Assembly (NCBI RefSeq): GCF_018873765.1
Contig: NC_057926.1
Span: forward strand, 54,945,378-55,009,377
Length of the DNA stretch: 64,000 nucleotides
Direction of reading: 5' to 3'
From: Telopea speciosissima
Taxonomy: Eukaryota > Streptophyta > Magnoliopsida > Proteales > Proteaceae
The translations under genes were made by a program, and so were the position numbers. The notes beneath the pieces are model-generated. The model was not told the origin of the DNA. It did no database searches and saw only the letters and a program-made list of their open reading frames with translations. This document shows, piece by piece, positions 10,690-21,606 of the stretch; the stretch's first letter is position 1; every line of letters begins with the position of its first letter.

Positions 10690-11250
10690 TCAAAGAACCA
10701 TCTTCAATGGTCATATCATCTGGTTATCTTCATGGTCTAAAATCTGCATGTATGAAAAAACAAAACAATTCAATCAAGAGATCTATGTGTTTAAGAGTAC
10801 AAATTCATATATAAGTAACCCCTATATGAAGAGGATCCAGATCCTCTATCGTATGTTGCCCAGAACGGTCTGAGCGGTGCAGACTGAGCTGCACGTGCAA
10901 AGACCGCCTTACCCCCACTGGGCCGCACAAGCCGCTACGGGCACCTGCGCCGTAGAGGATCTGAATTGCTAAGATGATTAGAAAGACTCACATGACAATG
11001 GTAGACATATCCAGGTGCAGCAGTAGCATTGAAAGGATATGTTGCATTAGTCTCCACCATATTAAATCTGACTATCGTAGTAGTTTGATATCCAGGTACT
11101 ATCTTCACTACATTCTTCCATGTCTTCTCATTGTTAGGGATATTTAGCAATTCCCCACTTAAATGGGCTGTCACGTTACACCCAATTGCATCATTCTTCT
11201 GTGTCATCATACAATTTTTAAATGAATTAAGATCCACCAATTCCTGCACC
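10690..11250 (-). pseudogene. Gene B remnant B1: last exon and end of main exon
   Basis: The 3' part of main exon 2 (11250-10992) encodes the region from VQELVDLNSF to YVYHCH and still ends at a GT donor. The last exon (10743-10690) reads ILDHEDNQMI and then has TGA at 10713-10711 where B3 has an arginine codon. Upstream of about 11250 the gene is cut off and joined to copia sequence, so the signal peptide, HLHGG, HDH and HPLHIH sites are all lost. Residues resemble B3 more than A. The nonsense codon is shared with unit 2, so the locus died before units 1 and 2 separated. Confidence 0.88.
10833..10968. mobile_element. Foldback MITE in intron 2 of B1 remnant
   Basis: Arms GGATCCAGATCCTCTA and, from the right, CAATTCAGATCCTCTACGG. 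It belongs to the same family as 8477-8666. Unit 3 has an uninterrupted sequence at this point (tatatgaagatgattag near 53713), so it inserted after B1/B2 and B3 separated. Confidence 0.75.
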
Positions 11251-11884
11251 CTCAGCTCTACTTGCCACGCCAACTGCCACATTTGACTCTACCTGGTATC
11301 CTGATTCAGGTGCAACACATCACCTGACTGCTGATTTAGAAAATATGAATGTCAACACTCCTTATACTGGTTTCGATCAAGTTAGAGTGGGTAATGGAGT
11401 AGGTTTGCCCATACATCATACTGGAACTTCTATATTTTCTACTCCTCCTCATTCTTTTACCGCCCACAGGTTGGTTTCCCTAACCCTTCTCCCTAACCTT
11501 TTCCCAACACCGCCACACCATCCGCCCACCACACATACCCCAACCCGACAACCCACTTCCCCTCTTATCCTCATCCTAACCCGCCACTTCTACCCACTCC
11601 CCATCCATCCACTGTTTTACCTTGGTACCACGATCTGGTGCATTTCACCATGTAAGCGCTTTTCTCGGATTATTATCACATGTGACATGGATCAAACTAT
11701 CTATAGTAACACAACTGGTTGGTCATCACATGCGGATTATACACGCTCTATTTTAGTCATCTAATATTGGTTTCCCATTCTTTGTATCACCCAATATTGG
11801 GTTACCTTGTTTAAATCTAATTGTATGTCATGTATATATATCCCTTTTGGGACTATGAATAAATTGAAGATCATTATTCACTCT
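11251..11884 (+). mobile_element. Ty1/copia fragments replacing the body of gene B, copy 1
   Basis: From 11257 one frame reads LATPTATFDSTWYPDSGATH and continues HLTADLENMNV, a copia protease with the DSGA active site. A proline-rich gag-like stretch follows in another frame and ends in WYPDTGAFHHVT, a second protease start, clear in unit 2 and altered here at 11628-11660. So at least two out-of-frame fragments are joined. The last about 250 bp, up to GATCATTATTCA, looks like the end of an LTR. There is no reverse transcriptase or integrase and no paired LTRs. Confidence 0.75.
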
Positions 11885-12897
11885 AACAAGAGAGAAGGTG
11901 GTAGTGTAATATAGTATAAACAACCGTGTTTCGAATCAAACTAACCTTTAATTTGGGAATAAAAATTATCCAGAGAAATAATGGATGAGACAAGGCGTGT
12001 GGTGAGCACAAGAATGATGATGTATTGGCCGTACTATTCAGCCTATTTATACTATTCAAGGGCCCATAGGTCAACAAAAAAAAAAAAAGATTTAATTAAA
12101 ATTTTTTTTAATAGAAAGAGGCTGCTTTGTTTAATCATGGTGTAAAATACATGGAAGGAGTATTAAGTATTAACAAACTCCGCAGTCCATGGAATGGAAA
12201 TGGACTATACTGTCGTATACGTAACCGACAGAGACCTCGTTGCCAGAGAATCAACAAATCTATTTTCCTCCCTTAAAACATAAGAAAAAAATACATGAAG
12301 ATAATTGATAATTTCACATATGGTGATCACATCATGCATGTTTACTTGAACACATGAAATATCCTAACTAGCTATTTCAAACCCAAAGACGTGTGGGGGC
12401 GATTTTAGTTGAATCCATCTAACAAATTGAAACTTTAATTAAATTTTTTTTAATATGCAACGCACCAGATTGTCCCTTGCTTTGCAATCATTAGAAATGT
12501 TTAAATTGTCTAATCAAGTGGCTGATCATCTTTCCAAGTTGAAGTCATCTATTGGCTGGGAGGAATTCTCTTTTGAGTCTTTGCCCTCGAAGATCCAAGC
12601 CTGTATAGTTAGGGATCTCAGGGGATGCAGACATGCTCGTCTAACATGTAATTAAGAGATCTCTTTTTGTTTTGTGAGGGCCTGTTGTTTTGGCCTTCTG
12701 TTTTTTTTTTTTATTCTCTCTTTCCCTCTTTGATATTTTATTTAATATAAAGCTTTCCTTTTCCAGAAAAAAAAATGTTTAAATTAATAAAATTATGAAC
12801 AACTAAGGTCAGTCCATTGAATTACAATTTTTGGAAAGAGTGGAAGGCTAGAGTTACTTTTAAGTAAGTGGAAAGCATGGATCTCTTAAATTCAATT
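11885..12897 (-). promoter_or_regulatory. Orphan LPR-type promoter, proximal part, copy 1
   Basis: Aligns by eye with the A-gene 5' flank: gtttcgaatcaaactaacct, ttatccagagaa, gacaaggcgtgtggtgagca, then tatttcaaacccaaag and gttgaatccatc. No coding exon follows it; copia sequence lies immediately downstream. About 280 bp near 12060-12340 has no counterpart in A. A LINE tail sits at 12508-12772, and the distal flank resumes at 21200 beyond the Mutator-like element. Confidence 0.7.
12508..12772 (+). mobile_element. 5'-truncated LINE tail, copy 1
   Basis: Starts with 48 codons beginning SNQVADHLSKLKSS and ending RHARLTCN before a stop, which resembles the end of a LINE RNase H domain. About 100 bp of 3' UTR and a short A tail follow. 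It is flanked by a perfect 13-bp duplication AAATGTTTAAATT at 12495-12507 and 12773-12785. Confidence 0.85.
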
Positions 12898-13079
12898 ATT
12901 ATGGAGGGGAAATTTTCATCAACACCCCTTCTGTTGGACCGTGGAATTAATACCACCCCACTAAAGACCAATATATCAATTTGAGCCCAAATACTAACGG
13001 AAATATCTGAGTAACAATTAAATAGTGATGTCACCATGTTAGTAATTTTGTAAAGTCAATGTCGCCCTTTTCATTACAA

Positions 13080-14440
13080 CAACTAAACCTTACCTATCTT
13101 CGTCTTCCCCAGTCTACCTTCTCATCTCTGTAACTCTGCCATCTCCGCCTTTGAACTCTTGCACTTCACCCCATCTTCTTCTTCCTCAGTCGAACGAAGA
13201 ACATTGTAGCTTGCATCACCTACTGCAACTGGCCAAAGTTACCTCTCCAACCTCTGCAGCGGCCCACATCATCCCTGCCTTGCAACCCCAAACCACCGCC
13301 GCCCCTGCGACCCCAAACCACCACCCCACCCCGCCCCTCCCTGACCAACGACATCAAATTTGAGTTCTAGCCCAGCTACTCTAGTCACCACTCTTTGCAA
13401 AGCAATCCAAGCTTTAGGTTGTCGCTTCAATATATACAACTCTGTATTGCAAGGGAGCTTCCTGGGTCTCATCTCATTCACATAGATGAGCAAAACACAA
13501 GGGAAATTAACCCATCAAAACCCAGCTTCAGCTTCACACACATACACACACACACACACACTCTGTTCTGATCGATTTGGATGTTAGGTTCTTGGTTTGC
13601 TGATCTGGGTCTGCTTGCTTGGCTTTTTAAATGATCAATTTGGGTCTGCTTTATTTGTGGAATAGAAATCTGTGAGAACACTAGTTCACTACGCATCCTG
13701 CCCATCGCTGTATGCTCCACCACCGCGATCGGTGTGCCCAGCCGCTGCAACCCGCCATCGCACCCACATCTCCATCTGTTGTCGACGCATCAGAGCCACC
13801 AACATCTTGGCCTAAAACCAAATCTGGTCCAGTTCAGGAATTCATATTCTAGAATGACAATTCTAAAGCACAAATTATGTTCATTCGAGGGTAAAACCCA
13901 CAAGAACATACAATGAAATGAAAAACCAAAACATTGGGGGAAAATCAGTACTTTTGGGTGCCCCAAAAAAAATCAATTGAAGAAATCTTCCACTACCTCA
14001 ACAATATTGACCCTTGATTAGTGATAACCCTGGAAATCTTATCTGAGAGAGAGAGAGAGAGAGGATCTCGCCTTCCCAAATCTTCCACCATGGATCTCTC
14101 TCTCTCTCCTCCTTTCTCGCCTTTAGGTCCTTACTGCCACTGGACCGAGGGATGGAATGCAACGGATGCTGGCTCCAACGAGGATGAAAGGCCGCCATCG
14201 TCTTCTTCCCCGCTATATGCCTTTCTCCTCCGACCTCTGTAACTCACACTCTCTGGAACTTTCTCAACAACCAACCAAACGGTTGAGTGGAATGATAAAC
14301 ATCAATTTCCTTCAAATTTCCTCCACATATAGCAAGGGGTTGAGCAAGGGTTGTGTAGGTGGGTGTTCACAGGTACAACAAGGAGTTCTAGGGTTGCGCC
14401 GGAGAAATTAGGTTGGAGATGGGTTTTTTAAGTTTTTAGA
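13080..14440. other. Interior of the Mutator-like element, copy 1, possible captured sequence
   Basis: Has base composition unlike the flanks: a C-rich block at 13270-13340, a CA run at 13541-13560 and a GA run at 14046-14062 followed by an ATG at 14091. That ATG opens a 50-codon ORF beginning MDLSLSPPFSPLGPYCHW. The arrangement resembles a captured 5' UTR and first exon, but I recognise no protein. Confidence 0.35.
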
Positions 14441-14617
14441 ATAAAGGGTAGTTTGGACATTTTACTCTCATTCAGTTAACTATCAGTTATGTCCGTTAGT
14501 TTTTGGGTCCAAATTGATATATTGGGCCTTAATGGTGTGGCATTAATTCCACGACGATTTTATAGCTTCAACTTCCTACTCTAATTAAAAAATTTGGGAA
14601 GAGAATGCCTCTGTTCC

Positions 14618-14892
14618 TAGGGGTACGTGTAAATGAATAGTCAAAATCCGTTTCCGTATCCGTGTTTGTATCCATTTAGCACTATCTGAATCAGTCCGAA
14701 AGCTAAACGGATGCGGATATGGATAGGCTATAGCTATCCGAAAAGCTATATTTACATGCAAACGGATAAAATATCCGATCCGTATCCGTGTCCGTATCCG
14801 TTTAACACTATCCGAATCCGTCCAGATAGCTAATCGGATGCGGATGCGGATATAGCACTATTCGAGCCGAATCCGATCCGTTTATAGCCCTA
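14618..14892. mobile_element. hAT-type MITE inside the LINE 5' region, copy 1
   Basis: Ends TAGGGGTACGTGTAAATGA and, from the right, TAGGGCTATAAACGGATCGG, with many ATCCG/CGGAT repeats between. The 8-bp duplication TCTGTTCC is at 14610-14617 and 14893-14900. It is the youngest layer of a three-deep nest (MITE in LINE in Mutator-like element). Confidence 0.85.
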
Positions 14893-15260
14893 TCTGTTCC
14901 CCCCCACTCCGCTTTCTTTCCTCTTGTACATGTTTCGTTTCTCACTCTTGATCTCCTACGTCTGACCCCTCTTCTTCTTTAGCCGTCTTGCCTCTTCATT
15001 TTTTCTTCTTTTTTTGGGACTTCGGGCTAGGGACGCAGCTTCATTAACTCCCCATGGAGCGAGGATGGGACGTGGCTTTAATGCTTTCCTTCGTCTTTCA
15101 CTTTACGCTTCATTTTCTTTCAACGTTTTCACTCTTTGTACTCCTGCTTCTCTCGTTCATCTTCACTTTTCCCCTACTGATTCTTCTCTTCTCTCCTTTC
15201 ATCTGGCTCTTTTCTCTTTCTGTTTTTATTAGTTTCCTTCTCGGCGTATCGGTTTTCATT

Positions 15261-16884
15261 ATGTCACAAGCTTCTTTGTCTTTCCGTAGGCGGAGTCCGG
15301 GGTTTAATGTGGGGAGGTCTCTATCACGGTCTGGTTCTTCGCACTCCTCCACCTCGTACCCTAGACGTCAACCACCATCTGTTGTTTGGAGAGGATCTCC
15401 CTCTAGTGCTCCGGGTGATGCGGATGCTCAGTCTTCCACTCCTATTTTCAGGTCTAAGATTCTGTATGGGTTCACTTTGGGGTACCCCAGACCTTCACAA
15501 GATGAGTTATGTTCGAAGTTGGTTGATCTGTGGGAACGGCTTGGCGCTGTTTATCTTTGTTGCTATGAACGTGGAGGTTTCATGGTTGAGTTTACCTCTT
15601 GTCTTGAGGGGGACAAAGTCTGGGGTTTGGGTCCTTGGTGGTGCAGAAGGTCACTCATAAATCTTATCGAACATGCTCTTGATGATGACCGTTATGCCTA
15701 TGAGAGGAAGTTTTTCCCTATCTGGGTGCAACTTTGTGATATTCCTTCGACTGTTTGCTCCTATGATGCAGTTAAGCAGGCTGTTTCTTGTATCGGTTAG
15801 TTACTGGATCTCCATATTCATGAACCTTCCCCTGGGTGTCAGATTGTTCGTGCTAAGGTGTTGTTTCGTATAAGACAGCAGGTGTGTTTGTCTTCCATCA
15901 TCCGTAATGCGTTGTAGATTCCTTTCTGTGGCATTTTTGTATGAGGTGTTTAAGATTTGCTTTCGTTGTGGCCGCTTTTTTCATGTTGTCGATTATTGCT
16001 CTTTTCAACAACCCCCCGATCGACGTTCTCCGTGGGGCTCCTTTGACAAAGTGATTACTTAACCTTTGTTTGTTAACTTGGCAAATGCTCACTCGACTTT
16101 TGTTATGGACGTGACTATGTTAGAGCCTGATATTACTTCTTCGGATGAGCTTGGGCTTCCTGTGAGTCCGGGGCTTTCTGTTTCGATGGATGTGGATGAT
16201 CCAGTGGTGTTTGCGGAGATTCTGGTGTCCTCTTACGCTTTGCTTTTAATGGCTTTATCGGCCCCGACATGGTGGAGCCGGTTGTTGCGTTATGCCCTCT
16301 TCCGGCAAGTATGGATGCGGTATATATTGCGATTCTTGTGTGGTTACGATCTGGTGATCTTTGGGTTGAAGATTAAGACTTCTAGTCCATCTAGCGAAGA
16401 CTCGTTCATTTCATCTCTGTTCGTTAATCTGCAACCCCTTCCGCTGCCTGGCGATTTTTTTGCTGATACTCTGTCGGTGGAGGCGATGATTGGTGGCTCT
16501 TTGGTTGAGAATATTGAGGGCACTGGGGTGGAGGGCTTTAGATGACTTTTCCTGTTGATCCACTGCGGTCCTTTTCTATTACGGGTAGTATGGCGCCAGT
16601 ATATGTTGGGTTAGTTGTCGAGAACCCTCTCCATAAAAAACGAAAGCTTGTGACGATGGACGTTCCTCCCCATATCTCGTCTGCTTTTGATTCTGTCAAA
16701 TATTTCTTTCAGTCGTTCTTGGCTGCTTCTGATGATCCTGATGCTCTCCTTCGTTTGGTTAAAGATTGGTTAAATGAGTTGTCTCTTGGTGCTTCTTCTG
16801 GGTCGGATACTTTTTTGATTCTTTAGTACGTCCGGAGCTCGAGAATCGGGGATACAAGAGTTGCATGTTCCTAGCTCGGTATAG
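15261..16884 (+). pseudogene. LINE ORF1 (DUF4283 plus zinc knuckle), broken, copy 1
   Basis: Starts MSQASLSFRRRSPGFNVG. A DUF4283-like region follows (WERLGAVYLCCYERGGFMVE to FPIWVQLCDIP), and then a CCHC knuckle CFRCGRFFHVVDYC near 15958-15999. A stop after SCIG (15798) and later frameshifts break it into pieces, the last ending at 16884. The family protein binds LINE RNA during retrotransposition. Confidence 0.85.
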
Positions 16885-17076
16885 GTTCCTTTCCTCCACT
16901 CTAATTTCTTTGACTATTGTTTGGTTCTCTTTACTATTTTGATTTGTATTTCTGTTAGTACTTGTATTCTTAACCATTGCTATCTTGCTCGTGCTTTTAT
17001 TCCTAGACGTAATTTTTAATTTATTTACTCTGGTTACTTTTTGTCTCTTATCTATTTTGTTCTGTTGGCTTATCTA

Positions 17077-20000
17077 ATGATCAGTTTGTCTTGGAATATT
17101 AGGGGCTTAAACAACCCCTTTTCTCGTCGTTGCCTGAGGCTTAATATTGCTTCTTATAATCCTGATATTTTGTTTCTTTGTGAAACTAAGGGCCTTGATC
17201 ACTCTTCTCTTCGTATTTCTGGTATTCCTTCTTGTTATGACCTTGTTTCTTTCTCAAACTCTCCTTCTGGAGCTCTGGGGAAAAGAGGTCTTTGCCTGTT
17301 TGTTAAAAAGGCCCTGTAGGTGGTGCAGATTGTTGTGGAACCTCAGTTTATTGGGATTAAAATTATGGATAAAGTTTGGGGTGTATTTTGGTGCATTTTT
17401 GTTTACGCTCCACCTCACCGGCATCTGTGTACCTCTTTCTGGATTGATGTGCATACATTTCTTTGTTCTATTATGGATCCTATTTGTCTTATGGGTGATT
17501 TTAACGAGATTTTGGATCCGTTGGATAAGTTGGGTGGAAAGCCTTTTTGTCATACTCCATCATCTTCACTCCTTTTGGATGTGATTAATTCCTGCTCTTT
17601 GGAGGAAATTAAGTTGATTGGTTCCAGTTTCACTTAGTCTAATCAGTAGAAGCCCCCTCATCTTATCAGAGAACGAGTGCATCGAGCTTTTTGTTCTGCT
17701 GCGTGGTTGAATCTGCTTCCCTTGACTTCCCTTTGTAAAGGCCCTGCTATCTGTTCTGATCATAACCCAATTATCCCAAATACTTTTCCTTCCGGGCCTC
17801 TTTCAAAAAGATGTTTCATTTTCAATTAGCCTGGACTAGTCACCCTGAGTTTAAGGCTGTGGTCTCGGATTTTTGGGACAAGGAGTCTATGGATTCTTTC
17901 CCTTGTAGATTATCTTCTTTTTCCAATTTACTGAGAAGATGGGATCGTGATGTGTTTGGCCATATTAAGATACTTAAAAACCAGCTGGTTAGTGAGATTG
18001 GTGAGTTAGTGGACACCCCTTCCTTCGTAAGGATAGCCTCATCCGTTCAACCAATAGGCTCAACCGGGTCTTGGATGCGGAGGAAAGCTTTTGGTTGCAA
18101 AAATCTGGGTAGAATTATATTCAGTCTGGAGACAGGAACACTAGATTTTTTCATGCTGTGGCCAAGCAAAATCTCAGACGTCGTAAGATTGATTTCCTTT
18201 GCTTAGATAATGGTGAGAAGGTCACTAATCCTGAGGACATTGCCTTTGCCTTTGTTCTGTATTTCTCCAATATCTTCACCTCTTCTTCCCCTTTGGATGC
18301 GGATTTCGTGGAATGTCTTTTTCCATCTTGTATCTCTGAAACCGAAGCTTCTTCTCTTTGCGCCCCCCCTTCTTTGGATGAACTTCGATGGGTGGTGTTT
18401 TCTCTTGGGCCACTTAAAGCCCCTGGTATTGATGGATTCCAAGCCTGTTTTTTTCAAAAATTCTAGGATCACCTTAAGGATTCTCTTTTGAGTTTTGTTT
18501 GTCAGTGTTTCTTGTCTACTTATATACCTGCTAATATCAATCATACCCTCATCTGTTTAATTCCTAAATCTGACTCAGCCTCGGCCCTGAATGATTTTAG
18601 ACCTATAAGTTTGTGCACCCCTCTTTCTAAAATCATTGCTAAATTGCTTGCGAATAGGCTTAAACCTTTTCTTCCTTCCATGATCTCTCCTTTTCAAGGA
18701 GCCTTGTACGGGGTCGTCATAGTTCTGATAATATTATTATTTTACATGAAAATTTTCATTTCCTCAAACACAAGAAGGGTAAGGATGGATGGGCAGCCAT
18801 AAAGATCGATATGTCTAAAGCCTTGACCGCATGGAATGGTCTTTTGTGCTTGCAATATTCAAATTCCTTGGGTTTGGACAGCAGTGGTGCAATTTTATAT
18901 TGACTTCCACTTCTTTTTCGATGAAGGTTGATGGGACCCCTTTTGGGCTGTTCTCGGGGACTAGGCGCATTCGCCAAGGGTGTCCTTTAAGTCCCTATTT
19001 ATTCATTATGGGTATGGAGGTCTTGTCGCATCTGATATCTTCTTATAGAGACCTTAATCTGTTCAAGGGTATTAAGGTGGCTCGTGGTGCTCCTGAGATA
19101 ACTCATTTACTTTTTGCTGATGATATTTTTATCTTTTGTAGAGCATCTTTGGAAGATTTTGGTACTATTAAGGCCATTATGGATCTTTTCTCTGACCTCT
19201 CGGGGCAGGAGATTAACTTTTCTAAAAGTGAATTGTATTTTAGTAAAAATGTTTCTGTGTCTGAGAAGTCTCGTTTGAGCAGGTTTTTGGGTATCCCAGA
19301 GATGAACTCGAATACTTCTTATTTGGGAACTGCCCTCTTTCCTTTGAGATCTAGGGTTAAACAACTAACTCCTTTAGTCAATCGTATATCTGTTAGATTA
19401 TCTAGTTGGAAAGCTAACAATCTGTCTTTTGCAGGACGGGGTGTTTTGATCAAATCAGTTCTCAACTCTTTACCGGCTTATCTTATGAGTTGTTTTTTTT
19501 TTCCTAAATATATTTGTAAACAAATTGACTCTATTAGCTATAATTTTTGGTCTGGTGGTTCTGCTTCTCACAGAAAACTTTCTTTGGTTTCTTGGAAGGC
19601 TATGAGCTCACTCACTTATTTAGGTGGATTAGGATTTCGTTCGGCCCGAACTCAGAATTTGGCCCTTCTCCTTAAACTTGGGTGGAGATTGATTTCTGAA
19701 AAATCATTCTGTCTGGGCCAAGGTCCTTAAGGCTAGGTACTTTCCTCATATTTCCTTGTTTGATGCTAAGACGCGTCTTAAAAAAGGATCTTGGTGTTGG
19801 AATAGTATCACAAGAATTATTCCTTCACTTCAAGCTTTCTGCTTTCGTAAGAACGGTAATGGTAAGCATACTTTCTTTTGGACTGATCCTTGGGTTCCCT
19901 CTTTACCTGGATTCACTATCAAACCGGGTTCTTCGCAGCGATTGTTCCCTGAGAGAGTGGATCTATTTCTCTCTAACCAGGCTTGGAATGTTGATCGCGT

Positions 20001-21119
20001 TCGAGAGGCTACCCCCTCTCTACTGCCCCGAATCATTAATATCCGGTTATCGGATTCCCCTGATTCCTGGTGGTGTACGCTATCACAGGATGGCAAGTTT
20101 AAAACTAAGTTGGCGGCTGCTTTTATTTCTTCCTCCCTTTTATCTGATTTTAGTGCTATCGCTTAGTGGAAATTTTTTCGGAAACTTAAACTTCTTCCTC
20201 AGTTTAAACTTTTTTTTTGGCTTGTATTAAATGCAGGGATTCCGGTTAAGGATTCTATTTCGAAATGGACTCTGATCGATTCCACTTGTGCTCTCTGTGG
20301 CACTTGTAGTGAGACCCTCTGGCATGTCCTCCTTTCTTGTGAATGGGCTAAACACATCTGGGTAGCTGGTCCTTTGGGTCTGAGGACTGAATTCATTTCA
20401 TTTCCTTCTCTCAGACATTTCTGCATCTCCACTTTTCTGGACCGACAGCTTGACAAGTCTACTTTAGTTTGGTTTTTTTCTGTGTTTATTATAACGTGTT
20501 ATGTTATTTGGCAAGTTCGGAACAATTTTCTGTTTAATTCTGTGCACCTTGACCCTGGTCAGACTATTTGTCGAATAAACCAGTGGTTAATTGAGTTAAA
20601 CATCCCCCCCTCTCTAATGACAATGATGCTTGTTCTTCTCCTTTGAATATCCTTACTAACTCTTCTTCTTTATCTAACTTGGATTTACCTATGTTAGATT
20701 TTCCTGTTTTGCTCTGCGCAGGGTTTGACTGCAAGGATTTGGGTAAGCCTGGATGGGTCTTTGGTTTTTTGATTGACGGGAAACTTCTCTTTCTGAATGC
20801 TGGCCGAAGTAAAAACAAACATTTTTAGGAACCTGAGCTGCACGGTATCCTCAATGGACTTCAGTTCGCCAGCCTGAGAGGTTTGAAGCTGAAAGAAGTT
20901 TGGTGCCCAAATGAAGTGCTACCTGGACTTCTTCCAACTCCATCCCTTTCCCCTTGGCCTCTTGAAGTCCTTGACTATTTTGTGAAGATGTCTACTCAAC
21001 TTAACAATATACCTGTTAAGTTAATTCCTCAGATCTCTATTGTAAATTGGTTTAGATATGTTTTTGGATCTGTCCCTAGCACTCCTTGCTGTATAAATCT
21101 TTGTAACTCTTCCTTTTAA
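17077..21119 (+). pseudogene. LINE ORF2 (endonuclease, reverse transcriptase, RNase H), broken, copy 1
   Basis: Domains in order: an AP-endonuclease fold with SLSWNIRGLNN, LCETK, MGDFNEIL and SDHNPI (17090-17770); reverse transcriptase with FRPISLCTPLSKI, RQGCPLSPYLF and the catalytic FADD (18580-19140); a zf-RVT-like CALCGTCSETLWHVLLSCEW near 20290-20345; and an RNase H-like tail to 21119. Stops at 17317 and 17635 are shared with unit 2. A 2-base deletion at the SKAYDRMEW motif (about 18822) is specific to this copy. Confidence 0.9.
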
Positions 21120-21199
21120 TAGTAATTTGGCTTTTTACCACCAAAAAAAAAAAAAAAAATTCCACGACCCAACAGAGGGGGTGTCGATGAAAATTTCCC

Positions 21200-21606
21200 A
21201 TTAAGGATTTATATGAATCAGAGAAATTAAGGTCTTCCCTAGTTCGATCTTTTTTATTCCTAAATGGTTCTTTGGGTTAAGGTAAAATTAGGAAGAAAAA
21301 ATTAAAGGGGGAAAAAAGGAGTCCCACTTCTGCTGTTCTGCGCTTTGAAACCTCAAAATGCACATTGGCATAGTAGTTTCAAGTTGCAGTCCTAAACGCG
21401 TATATCTTTAATTAATACTGTTTGTTAAAGCCTAGCTATTCAGCTATTAGTTGATGCATTGACAAACACATAGTGGGTTAATCTCATTGTCCACCGTTTC
21501 TAAGGGAGTTAAATTACAGTGCCCAAATAATAATAAGGAGAGAGATCAATTTATACATGTTCGTTTATATTAGGGTATCTTATACCCCAAGCCAATAGTG
21601 AATAAC
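21200..21606 (-). promoter_or_regulatory. Orphan LPR-type promoter, distal part, copy 1
   Basis: Continues the A-gene upstream flank interrupted at 12898: attaaggatttatatgaa, aggtaaaattaggaagaaaa, agcctagctattcagctatt, accccaagccaatagtg. Homology to A1 upstream (5095-5480) stops at the unit border. Confidence 0.7.

Larger units (their letters stand above)
14556..21158 (+). mobile_element. Near full-length L1-type LINE, degenerate, copy 1
   Basis: 6.6 kb with ORF1, ORF2 and a 3' end TTTTTACCACC plus an A17 tail. The 10-bp duplication ATTCCACGAC is at 14546-14555 and 21159-21168. It is inserted in the right terminal repeat of the Mutator-like element, so it is younger than that element. Internal stops and frameshifts make it non-autonomous. 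Several of these are shared with the unit 2 copy. Confidence 0.93.
12907..21199. mobile_element. Mutator-like element, non-autonomous, split by a LINE, copy 1
   Basis: Terminal inverted repeats of over 100 bp: left GGGAAATTTTCATCAACACC, right in reverse complement GGGAAATTTTCATCGACACC. The inner right arm lies at about 14450-14555 and the outer right end at 21159-21199, because a LINE inserted into the right arm. The 9-bp flanks ATTATGGAG (12898-12906) and ATTAAGGAT (21200-21208) match at 7 of 9, and unit 3 shows the empty site. No transposase is visible. The interior (13080-14440) includes GC-rich stretches that could be captured gene pieces. Confidence 0.85.
1..21606. repeat. Tandem unit 1 of the LPR array (left end outside window)
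   Basis: Position 1 corresponds to 21829, 43654 and 60050, so the window opens about 222 bp inside a unit. Layout: unit-start segment, gene A1 (1466-4347), spacer, gene B remnant (10690-11250), copia fragments, orphan promoter, then a Mutator-like element containing a 6.6-kb LINE. By eye it is nearly identical to unit 2. Differences are mostly single bases and homopolymer lengths. Confidence 0.95.

Noticed and set aside
13151-13493. Short proline- and histidine-rich ORFs on both strands
   Set aside because: They follow from the C-rich composition of the Mutator-like interior; no family match can be argued.
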